21,556 bases of DNA, taken from an uncultured Planctomycetales bacterium. Lineage in GTDB: Bacteria; Planctomycetota; Planctomycetia; Isosphaerales; Isosphaeraceae. The DNA is taken from NCBI GenBank assembly GCA_937907525.1, contig CALCIB010000296.1, positions 1 to 21,556 on the forward strand, read 5' to 3'. Positions within the stretch are counted from its first letter, which is position 1. Each line of letters opens with the position of its first letter. A model generated the notes under the pieces. The model searched no databases and was not told where the DNA came from. It saw nothing but the letters and a program-made list of their open reading frames with translations. Positions 14,784 to 21,556 of the stretch are shown here, one piece after another. A program made the translations under genes and the position numbers.

Positions 14784-15818
14784 ATGATTACAATCGGAGC
14801 GCTGGTGCTGGCGGCGGCGGCCACCGGCGACGGCTTCGGCTACGGCAAGCCGGGCGTCGGCCTTAAAAAGTGGCTGCGTCCCCACGTCGTGCAAAGTTCG
14901 CACGTGCCGCCGCCGGGCGGCCCGCAGTTCAACGCCGCGACCCTCGCCGGCGGCCCCGGCGGTCCCGGCGGTCCCGGCGCGGCCCCCGGCCGCCGCTTCG
15001 TCAACACCAAGAGCCAGGTCTACTTCCTCGACCCGGACAAGATGAACATCTCCTGGCAGACCAGCACCAGCCCCACCGGCGAACGCGGCTACGGCGGCAC
15101 TCCGCTGGTCGTGCCGGGCCGGTACAACTTCAACCAGGGGTATATCTACCGTCTGAAGCTCTCGGCCATTCCGGGCCGGCCGGACGTCGCGCTCTACCCC
15201 ACCATCGAGGTCGCCCCGACCACCCCCGCCACCGACGCCTACCTGGCGCACAACGCGATCCCGGTCCAGTTCACCGCCGAGGACTTCGACCAGGTCGTCG
15301 ACGGCGGCAACTTCGTGACCAAGGTGCTCTACCTGCCGGACCCCAAGTACCAGGAAGTGGCGGTCTCGGGGGTCGAGACCCTGATCTCCACCCGGCTTGA
15401 GCCGGGCGTCGACCCGATCATCGAGGCCGACAAGCGCGGGACGATCCTCTTGATCGTCCGGCTCGGGGCCATCGACCTGGAGAGCGACGCCCCGACCCTG
15501 GCCGGCGCGACGATCGAGGGCGAGGGCGCGGCGGCGCCGATCCTCTCGCCGGAACCGGGCTCGCGGGAGTCGAGCATCGTTCCGCCGGTCACGGAGTTGC
15601 CCCCGGGCGCGCTCCCCTCGAACGTGACCGCTCCGCCGGCCGCCGAGGCCGTGCCGTTGGATCTCGCGCCGTCGCCCGACGCCGGCTCGACGCCCGCTCC
15701 GGCCCCCGCCGCCGGCTCGGCGCCCGTTCCGCCGGCGCCGGGGCTCGCCCCCGCGGACGCCGATCTCGACCTGGACGTCGCGCCTCCCGCCCCCGCCACC
15801 GAGGCCCCGCAATTCTGA
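14784..15818 (+). CDS. Exported protein with domain shared with the 16147 gene
   Basis: 344 residues. The N-terminus (MITIGALVLAAAATGDGFGYG) is a short hydrophobic stretch, possibly a signal. A Gly/Pro-rich spacer (about 53-66) precedes a domain at about 110-230 containing YIYRLKLSAIPGRPDVALYP and FVTKVLYLPDPKYQEVAVSG. This domain aligns with YRLRLSNVPHRPDAELFPVV and MITKVIYLEDPEQ of the next gene. The last 100 residues or so are a Pro/Ala-rich, disordered-looking tail. ATG 14784 has GGAGAGGA eight bases upstream. It is probably a cell-envelope protein. I recognise no named family. Confidence 0.8.
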   Translation: MITIGALVLAAAATGDGFGYGKPGVGLKKWLRPHVVQSSHVPPPGGPQFNAATLAGGPGGPGGPGAAPGRRFVNTKSQVYFLDPDKMNISWQTSTSPTGERGYGGTPLVVPGRYNFNQGYIYRLKLSAIPGRPDVALYPTIEVAPTTPATDAYLAHNAIPVQFTAEDFDQVVDGGNFVTKVLYLPDPKYQEVAVSGVETLISTRLEPGVDPIIEADKRGTILLIVRLGAIDLESDAPTLAGATIEGEGAAAPILSPEPGSRESSIVPPVTELPPGALPSNVTAPPAAEAVPLDLAPSPDAGSTPAPAPAAGSAPVPPAPGLAPADADLDLDVAPPAPATEAPQF

Positions 15819-15877
15819 GCCGGTTCGTCGTGACGTTCGACACGGATTCTTACCTCCCCGAGATCTTGGCCGAACAT

Positions 15878-16000
15878 CCCTTCTCCCCTTGTGGGAGAAG
15901 GTGGCCGAAGGCCGGACGGGGGGGGAGTTTCCAGAGGCTTCCGGTCGCGCCACCCCTCATCCGCCCCTTCGGGGCGCCTTCTCCCACAAGGGGAGAAGGG
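15878..16000. repeat. 123-bp REPIN-like element, inverted relative to the 1571-1693 copy
   Basis: The outer arms CCCTTCTCCCCTTGTGGGAG and CTCCCACAAGGGGAGAAGGG are perfect inverted repeats, with inner hairpins GGCCGAAGGCC and CGCCCCTTCGGGGCG. The full 123 bases align with the reverse complement of 1571-1693 with 7 differences and no gap. It occupies the 328-bp space (15819-16146) between the two envelope-protein genes. The rest of that space holds no gene, only the leader of the downstream gene. Confidence 0.9.
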
Positions 16001-16146
16001 GGGATGACGATTCCGCCGACTGCGTCTACAGGTCCGTATCGAGCCGCGAAGGCCCCGGCGCGAGCGTCACGGCGACGCCTCGCGACGGGGCCGTCGGCCG
16101 TCGGCCGTCCCCTCCCAATCCAAGGCACGAGCAAGGATCCCGTCCG

Positions 16147-17925
16147 ATGAGCCGATTCGCCACGCCATCCGACCACCGACGGTCCCGCGGTGGGATCGTC
16201 GCCGTCGTCCTGGGCCTCGCCGCGGGTCTGGGGGCGACGGCCGCGATCGCCCAGGAACCCGTCCCGGCGCTTTCGCCCGTCGAGGCCCCCGTCGCGCCCG
16301 AGGCGACGACCGCCGCGCCGGCGCCGATCATCACCCCGGAGGGCCACGGCGTCCCCGTCGAGCCGCTCCCCGACCCCAACGTCCAGCCGGTTCGGTTCGA
16401 CGGGCCGGAGGGACTCGCCGTCGAGGTCCTCGCGCCCCAGCCGGCCGCCGCCAGCATCGGCGACGGCGGCGGACTCTTGACCGTCGGCCTTCAGCGCGGG
16501 GTCGGCTATCGGCTTCGTCTCTCCAACGTCCCGCACCGCCCCGACGCCGAACTGTTTCCGGTCGTGGAGATCGTCGGCCACCTTCACCGCCCGGCCGAGA
16601 TCGACCCCGGCAAGTATCCCATCCGCGTCGTCTTCACCGACGAGGAGCTTTGGGAGGTGGTCGACGCCGGCCGCATGATTACCAAGGTCATCTATCTTGA
16701 AGACCCCGAGCAGGCGCTGCCGCTGAAGCTGGGGAAGGACCGGATTCCGTCGGTGACGATCGGCGCGGCGGAGGATCCCGTCCGGGTGGCCGCGGCGCTG
16801 GGGAGGGTGGTGGCGATCGTCCGCGTCGGCGGTCGCCGGCCGACCGTGGGGGAGCTTCAGGCCGGCGCCACCGGCGACGTCGCGCTCGATGGCCTGCTGG
16901 CCCGCTCCGGCGGGCGTTGCGGGTTCGTCTACGTCGACGGCTCGGCCTGCCAGATGCCATGCAATCCGGCCTGTCCGCCGCTTGAGCCCGGCGCCCGTCC
17001 GGTCCTTCCTCGCGATGAGTACCTCTGCGACGGCGGCGACGCCGGCGTGAAGGCGGGCGTCGGGTTGGGCGGGGCGTTGCACGGGGTCGAGCCTCGCGAC
17101 GCCTTGGTCCGGTTCGACGTCGGCGTCGACGCCTATCCCGACCCCAAAATCCTGCCGACCAACCGCGTCTGCATCTACGCCCCGCGGTTCGCCGAGGTCC
17201 GACTCGCCACCGGGGTCAACGAGAACGTCGAGATCCACGGCCTGCGTCTCAACGAACTGACCCAGGCGCCGATCCAGACGGAGAAGATCGACGACGTCCG
17301 GCGGTTGGTCAAGAACGAGGCCGCCGAGATGGCTCGCGACCGCCGCAACGCCCAGATCGAGCGCGGCAACACCTATCCCGGCGTCGGCTCCGACGTCCGA
17401 GGCGCGATGGGGTACGTCAAGGACGACTCCGTCCTGGTCGGCTCGCGGACGCAGTCGGCCGAGGTCCAGGCGCGCCGCCAGGCCCCGATGGTCGCCCGGG
17501 AGAAGGTCAAGCTGACGGGGATCAAGACGGTCGAGGCCCCGATCGTGGCGGACCTGGTGCAGGGGACCGCCGAGGCCGTTCGCAGTCGCCCAGCGCTGGA
17601 GATGACGGGCGTCGAGACCCCGCCGAACCGTCCCGGCCTGGCCGTGGTGAAGCGGGTCGACGTGACCGAGGCCGAGCCCGGCGACACGGTGACTTACGCG
17701 ATCGCCTACCGCAACATGGGCAACACGCCGATTCGGTCGGTCGCCATCATCGACAGCCTCTTGCCGCGATTGGAGTACGTCGCTGGCTCGGCCAAGGGCC
17801 CCAGGGGCGCGAAGTTCAGCGTCGACGAGAACCAGTCCGGCTCCGTCGAGCTGCGCTGGGATCTGAAGGAGACGATCCCCCCCGGCGCCCATGGCTACGT
17901 CTCGTTCCAGGCCGTGGTCCGCTGA
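16147..17925 (+). CDS. Exported envelope protein with DUF11 C-terminal domain
   Basis: 592 residues. The signal peptide (about 16-35, GIVAVVLGLAAGLGATAAIA, cleaved before QEP) is followed by a Pro/Ala-rich stretch. Next is the domain shared with the upstream gene (about 115-190, YRLRLSNVPHRPDAELFPVV and MITKVIYLEDPEQ). A small Cys cluster (CQMPCNPACPP, about 262-272) comes after it. The C-terminal 90 residues or so form a DUF11 (conserved repeat) domain: GLAVVKRVDVTEAEPGDTVT, YRNMGNTPIRSVAIIDSLLP and a final GYVSFQAVVR. DUF11 is a beta-sandwich found in surface and cell-wall proteins, including chlamydial cysteine-rich outer-membrane proteins. The start is ATG 16147, with AAGGA upstream. It ends 10 bases from a convergent gene. 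Confidence 0.85.
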   Translation: MSRFATPSDHRRSRGGIVAVVLGLAAGLGATAAIAQEPVPALSPVEAPVAPEATTAAPAPIITPEGHGVPVEPLPDPNVQPVRFDGPEGLAVEVLAPQPAAASIGDGGGLLTVGLQRGVGYRLRLSNVPHRPDAELFPVVEIVGHLHRPAEIDPGKYPIRVVFTDEELWEVVDAGRMITKVIYLEDPEQALPLKLGKDRIPSVTIGAAEDPVRVAAALGRVVAIVRVGGRRPTVGELQAGATGDVALDGLLARSGGRCGFVYVDGSACQMPCNPACPPLEPGARPVLPRDEYLCDGGDAGVKAGVGLGGALHGVEPRDALVRFDVGVDAYPDPKILPTNRVCIYAPRFAEVRLATGVNENVEIHGLRLNELTQAPIQTEKIDDVRRLVKNEAAEMARDRRNAQIERGNTYPGVGSDVRGAMGYVKDDSVLVGSRTQSAEVQARRQAPMVAREKVKLTGIKTVEAPIVADLVQGTAEAVRSRPALEMTGVETPPNRPGLAVVKRVDVTEAEPGDTVTYAIAYRNMGNTPIRSVAIIDSLLPRLEYVAGSAKGPRGAKFSVDENQSGSVELRWDLKETIPPGAHGYVSFQAVVR

Positions 17926-17935
17926 CCGGGGTCGA

Positions 17936-19135
17936 TCAGCGCTCGGCATCCCGACGATTCGCCGGCAAGAGAAGCATTCGATGTTTGCCGACCAGCCGCC
18001 AGCGACGGAGCCCCGGCGGGGCGGCCAGGGCGGTGAACACCATGGCGGCGATCGCCGTCGGGCCCAGGATCTCGGGAGGGAGGTTCTTCCAGAGCCCGAT
18101 GGCGGCGATCGTCGCCGGGACCAGCGCCGTCAGCGTCGGGCCGACGTCCACGACGTCGTATCCGGGAATGATCCAACGCAAGGTCAGCAGCCGTCCCCAT
18201 GCCGAGATCGGCGGCGAATAGCCGCTGGAATAGATCGTGACCCGCGTGATCTCGCAGAACATCATGACTATGAGACCGACGATGAGGAGAAACACCAGGT
18301 AGCCGTCGCGATCGATCACGAGCGAACTCGCGCAGGCGATCCACCAGCCGAGCAAAAGCCCCCACGCCAGGGCGTCGATGACTCGGACGCCGCGATTCGC
18401 CATTGCCCTGCCGCGGTCGAAGAGGTTCGACGGCCTCGCCGCGCGGCCGCCGTCTTTTCCCAGGCCGCGCAAGAGCTGGTCGTAAGGCCAGCCGCAACGC
18501 GCGGTCGCGGGGTCGAAGTTCGAGCGGCTCGCGGGGGGCGTCTCGTCGCCGGGTTCGGGGAAGCGGGCGAGCGTCAGCCGGATCCCGTCGTAGACGATCA
18601 GGTAGACGACCACGCCGGTCAGCGCGCAGGCCCACGGCAGGGGCCAGAGCTTCACCATCAGCCCCAGCCCGAACAGCGCCGCGTAGGCCGAGACGTGGTT
18701 CGCCGCTCGATAGACGATCGGCACCAGCGCCAGCGCGTGGAGGAATAAGAACGCGGCCAGAACATACGCCGACTGGTGACCGGGGATCGTCCCGTTGACG
18801 AGGATGATCGCGCCCAGGATCGCGAGGTCCGGCCAATCCAACTCGACCGGGCCGAAGGGGAGGGGCTGATCGACGGTCCAGGGCGTCGTCGCCAGCCATG
18901 CCCGATAGCCGCGGTCGAGGTAAGGCTCGTTGCAAAGCGCCCGGAAGATCGCGTAACACCCGAGGACCAGGTAAATCACCAGGCTCGGGCCGGCGTGGAC
19001 GAACGGCTCCCCTCGCACGTCCATCCGCCAGAACGCGCCTTCCAGGATGAGGACGGCGGCAAGCGCCACGACGACGGGCCACGGAGACCATCGGACGACT
19101 TGGGACAATCGCGGGATGAGTCGGTCGGGGAGCAT
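17936..19135 (-). CDS. Polytopic membrane protein, paralogue of the ABC-linked membrane protein
   Basis: 399 residues from ATG 19135. The frame extends to 19189, but the extra residues look unlike membrane protein. About ten hydrophobic segments are visible, for example VVVALAAVLILEGAFW and ALTGVVVYLIVYDGI. Motifs shared with the paralogue at 19449-20669 include YRAWLATTPWTVDQPLPFGP, ELDWPD, GVVVYLIVYDGIRLTLARFP and WGRLLTLRWIIPGYDVV. The charged loop around 220-255 is the least conserved part. No enzyme motif was seen. The context (ABC ATPase, then paralogue, then this gene) suggests a second membrane subunit of an ABC-type system or a duplicate. A REPIN-like element separates the paralogues. 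Confidence 0.8.
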   Translation of the reverse strand: MLPDRLIPRLSQVVRWSPWPVVVALAAVLILEGAFWRMDVRGEPFVHAGPSLVIYLVLGCYAIFRALCNEPYLDRGYRAWLATTPWTVDQPLPFGPVELDWPDLAILGAIILVNGTIPGHQSAYVLAAFLFLHALALVPIVYRAANHVSAYAALFGLGLMVKLWPLPWACALTGVVVYLIVYDGIRLTLARFPEPGDETPPASRSNFDPATARCGWPYDQLLRGLGKDGGRAARPSNLFDRGRAMANRGVRVIDALAWGLLLGWWIACASSLVIDRDGYLVFLLIVGLIVMMFCEITRVTIYSSGYSPPISAWGRLLTLRWIIPGYDVVDVGPTLTALVPATIAAIGLWKNLPPEILGPTAIAAMVFTALAAPPGLRRWRLVGKHRMLLLPANRRDAER

Positions 19136-19240
19136 GGCGGGTGGTCCTTGACGTGTTATTTGCATCCCGCCCCATCTGCCGGCGGGCACAAGATATGGTC
19201 AATACTTTTCGACTCGGAATCCAGGAAAGGGCGATGCGCC

Positions 19241-19408
19241 ACGTCCCCTCTCCCGCCGGGAGAGGGTGGCCCGAAGGGCCGGGTGAGGGTCGTGGCGTTT
19301 CGGAATCCGCCCGTGGTTTACGCCATCCGCGACCGACGGCGCTCGCGAAACGCCACGACCCTCACCCGCTGCTTCGCGGCCGCCCTCTCCCGGCGGGAGA
19401 GGGGACGT
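19241..19408. repeat. 168-bp REPIN-like palindromic element between the two membrane-protein paralogues
   Basis: The outer arms ACGTCCCCTCTCCCGCCGG and CCGGCGGGAGAGGGGACGT are perfect inverted repeats. Inner segments GGCCCGAAGGGCC and GGTCGTGGCGTTTCG pair with GCTGCTTCGCGGC and CGAAACGCCACGACC. It belongs to the same broad family as 1-180 (same ACGT ends) and is a distinct subtype from the 123-bp copies. It fills over half of the 313-bp space 19136-19448. No gene is seen in the rest. Confidence 0.85.
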
Positions 19409-19448
19409 CGATTCGTCACTTCTGGCTTCCAGGTCAATACAAGTTGAT

Positions 19449-20669
19449 TCAATCGTCGTCGCCCTGGTCGGCCTGCACGCCGGGGACGATGCGGTGCCTT
19501 CCAACCAGCCGCCAGCGTCGCAGGCTGGGAGGCGCGGCCAGCGCGATGAACAACGTCGCGGCGAGGGCCGTCGGTCCCACGATCTCCAGGGGGAGGTCTT
19601 TCAAGAGCCCGATGATGAAGACCGTCGAGGGGATCGCCACCGTCAGGAGCGGGCCCAGGAAGACGACGTCGTATCCGGGGACGATCCAGCGCAAGGTCAG
19701 CAGCCGTCCCCAGGGCGAGATCGGCGAGCGATAGCCGCTGGTGTAGATCGCGATCCGAATCAACCCGCAGACCGCGGCGAAGACCGGGAAGGCGGCCAGC
19801 AGGAACGCTCGGTAACGCTCGCCGGGGAAGAGGACCGGCCCCACGCACGAGACCCACCAGCCCAGCAGGAGACTCCACGCCATGGCGTCGGCGAAGCGCA
19901 CGCCCTGGCGCATCGTGACCTTCTCCAGGTCGATCGCGGCGATCTCCGCCGGAGTCAGGGCGCGGCCTTCGTCGCCGTCGGGCGCGGACTCTCCCGGATC
20001 GCGCAGGAGCCGGTCGTAAGGCCAGCCGCAAGCGGCCTTGGCCGCGTCGAAGCCCGCGAGCGCCGCCTCCGATTTCTCGTCGCCGGGTCGTGGGAAGCGG
20101 GCCAGCGTCAGCCGAAGGCCGTCGTAGACGACCAGGTAGACGACCACGCCCGTCAAGGCGCAGACCCACGGCTGGGGCCAGAGCTTGATCATAAGCGCGA
20201 GCCCGAACAGGGTTATATATGCCGGGACGTGGTTCGCCGCGCTTCGGATCGTCGGCGTCAGCGCCAGCGCGTGGAGGAAGAAGAACACGGCCAGGATCTT
20301 GGCCGATTGATGGCCGGGGACGGTCGCGTAAACGGCGAGGAACGCCGCCAGGATCACGGCGTCCGGCCAGTCCAGCTCGGCTGGGCCGAAGGGGAGCGGC
20401 TCGGCGACGGTCCACGGCGTCGCCGCCAGCCAGGCCCGGTAGCCGGCGTGGGTGTAGGGGACGTTCCGCACCGCCCGGACCAGCGCGTACCAGCCGAGGA
20501 CGAAGAAGAGCAAACCGACGCCGGGCACATGGAGTTCGGCCTGGTCCCGAACGTCGATCCACCACCACAGCCATTCCGCGAGCAGGACGACGAGCAGCGC
20601 GGGGACGACGACCTTCAAATAGAGGGCCTCGCGCCGGAGCCGTCGCGCGATCCATCGCCGGGCGTTCAT
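19449..20669 (-). CDS. Polytopic membrane protein coupled to the ABC ATPase
   Basis: 406 residues with about ten predicted membrane segments, for example VVVPALLVVLLAEWLWWWI (about 17-35) and ALTGVVVYLVVYDGL. Characteristic motifs are YRAWLAATPWTVAEPLPFGP, ELDWPD and WGRLLTLRWIVPGYDVV, all conserved in the paralogue at 17936-19135. A charged loop (about 215-260) lies between two hydrophobic blocks. The ATG at 20669 overlaps the ABC ATPase stop (ATGA), so it is very probably the membrane partner of that ATPase. It does not show a recognisable ABC-2 permease signature to me, so the substrate and export direction are unknown. Confidence 0.85.
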   Translation of the reverse strand: MNARRWIARRLRREALYLKVVVPALLVVLLAEWLWWWIDVRDQAELHVPGVGLLFFVLGWYALVRAVRNVPYTHAGYRAWLAATPWTVAEPLPFGPAELDWPDAVILAAFLAVYATVPGHQSAKILAVFFFLHALALTPTIRSAANHVPAYITLFGLALMIKLWPQPWVCALTGVVVYLVVYDGLRLTLARFPRPGDEKSEAALAGFDAAKAACGWPYDRLLRDPGESAPDGDEGRALTPAEIAAIDLEKVTMRQGVRFADAMAWSLLLGWWVSCVGPVLFPGERYRAFLLAAFPVFAAVCGLIRIAIYTSGYRSPISPWGRLLTLRWIVPGYDVVFLGPLLTVAIPSTVFIIGLLKDLPLEIVGPTALAATLFIALAAPPSLRRWRLVGRHRIVPGVQADQGDDD

Positions 20670-21445
20670 CGGGGGTAGTCCTGAAGGTACTCGGCGAGCT
20701 TGCGGGTGGTCTCGGGGAAGATCAGCCGCTCCAGCACGTCGGCCAGCGAGCCGCGGCATTGGGTCAGACGCTGGAGGTCGTCGAGCGAGCCTTGCGCCAG
20801 GATCCGGCCGTCCTGGAGGACGACGATCCGGGTGGCGATCTCCTCGACCAACTCCGGCACCGGGCTGGTCATCACGATCGTCAGGTTCTTGCGGCGCGCG
20901 TGATGCTGGAACACCTTCTTGAGCGTCAAGAGCCCCGCCGGGTCGAGCCCGCCGGAGAACGGCTCGTCCAGGAGCAGGATGGGCGCCTCGGTGATGAGCG
21001 CGGAGCAAAGGCCGATCTTCTTCTTCTGGCCGGTCGAGTAGCCCGAGATCGGGCTTTCCCCCTTCTCCTTGAGGTCGAAGAGGTCGAGCAGCTGGTCGGC
21101 GTGCTCCATGACCCGCTCGGCGTCGACTCCGTAGAGCCGGCCCACGGCCAGCAAATATTCACGCCCCGTCAAATGCAGGGGCGTCCATACCGTGTCCGGC
21201 AGGTAGACGCAGCGGCGGCGGATCGCCAACTCCTCCTCCGGGTCGCGCTTGCGGACCATGTCGTCGACGACGACGGTCCCGCGCTGGGGGGACAGCACCC
21301 CGGCCATCACCCCCAGGAGCGTCGACTTCCCCATCCCGTTGGGCCCCAGGATCACCGCCAGATCCCCGCGCTCGACGCGAAGGCTCACCGACCGGATCAC
21401 GGGCCGAACGCCGTAATGCTGCGTCACGTCGCGAAGTTCGATCAC
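20666..21445 (-). CDS. ABC transporter ATP-binding protein with atypical switch regions
   Basis: 259 residues, a single ABC ATPase domain. Walker A is GPNGMGKST (34-42). The Q-loop position reads VYLPDTVW (80-87), with Asp in place of Gln/Glu. The signature is YSTGQKKKIG (136-145). Walker B is ILLLDEP (156-162), followed by D-loop GGLDP. The switch position, normally STH, reads TSP (193-195), so the catalytic histidine is missing. The sequence style resembles ABC-2-type exporters. The start is GTG at 21445, with GAGG about seven bases upstream. It is translationally coupled to the membrane protein at 19449-20669. ATP hydrolysis may be slow or rely on another residue, which is inference. Confidence 0.92.
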   Translation of the reverse strand: MIELRDVTQHYGVRPVIRSVSLRVERGDLAVILGPNGMGKSTLLGVMAGVLSPQRGTVVVDDMVRKRDPEEELAIRRRCVYLPDTVWTPLHLTGREYLLAVGRLYGVDAERVMEHADQLLDLFDLKEKGESPISGYSTGQKKKIGLCSALITEAPILLLDEPFSGGLDPAGLLTLKKVFQHHARRKNLTIVMTSPVPELVEEIATRIVVLQDGRILAQGSLDDLQRLTQCRGSLADVLERLIFPETTRKLAEYLQDYPR

Positions 21446-21500
21446 CAGGCGGCCTCGATTGAAGAGATGGCGGATTTATCGCCGAACAAGCATATACGCG

Positions 21501-21556
21501 CCCTTCTCCCCTTGAGGGAGAAGGTGGCCCGAAGGGCCGGATGAGGGGTCGACCGG
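21501..21556. repeat. REPIN-like palindromic element, right end cut by window
   Basis: CCCTTCTCCCCTTGAGGGAG, then GGCCCGAAGGGCC and GGATGAGGGG, form the left arm of the family described at 1571-1693. The partner arm would lie beyond the window. It is upstream of the ABC ATPase gene. The 55 bases between (21446-21500) hold no gene. Confidence 0.75.

Noticed and set aside
19241..19408. Possible CRISPR repeat or phage attachment site
   Set aside because: There is a single inverted pair and no regularly spaced direct repeats, cas gene or integrase nearby. It fits the palindromic element family.

Overview
The window is very GC-rich and densely coded, and reads as chromosome from a planctomycete, probably the Isosphaeraceae. 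This placement is an inference. It rests on two DUF1559 pseudopilin-like genes with a prepilin N-terminus and C-terminal H-x9-DG motif, a LolA-like secreted protein, Pro/Ala-rich wall or envelope proteins with a DUF11 domain, and an ECF sigma factor next to membrane proteins of unknown function. No rRNA, tRNA, CRISPR array, integrase or transposase gene was seen.

Layout. 1-3794 (minus strand): pyruvate dehydrogenase genes E1-alpha, E1-beta and E2, with a 123-bp palindromic element between E1-beta and E2. 3795-4170: divergent spacer with a candidate promoter for the PDH genes. 4171-6411 (plus): ECF sigma factor, a one-TM protein and a larger one-TM protein, linked by a 4-bp and an unusual 116-bp overlap. 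6438-9915 (plus): a tandemly duplicated module, each copy with a small exported protein followed by a DUF1559 pseudopilin-like protein. Both copies keep a TTGACA box and an intergenic hairpin. 9947-12252 (minus): candidate promoter, cbpA-type J-protein, MerR-like regulator, small membrane protein, rnpA and yidD, with two GTGA overlaps. 12377-14604 (minus): LolA-like secreted protein, a cytidine-deaminase-like fusion and a small L7/L12-like protein. 14784-17925 (plus): two exported proteins that share a domain, the second ending in DUF11. 17936-21445 (minus): an ABC ATPase and two paralogous polytopic membrane proteins.

How the genes work together. PDH E1 and E2 convert pyruvate to acetyl-CoA; no E3 is present. 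The cbpA/merR/rnpA/yidD cluster joins chaperone, tRNA-processing and membrane-insertion functions. The sigma factor probably controls the two membrane-protein genes behind it. The ABC ATPase and the two membrane proteins look like one transport or membrane-remodelling unit.

The most notable items are the REPIN-like element family (two 123-bp copies in opposite orientation with only 7 differences, plus three related copies), the duplicated pseudopilin module in which the partner proteins have diverged far more than the pseudopilins, a cytidine-deaminase fusion lacking one zinc-binding cysteine and coupled to an L7/L12-like protein, and an ABC ATPase lacking its switch histidine.
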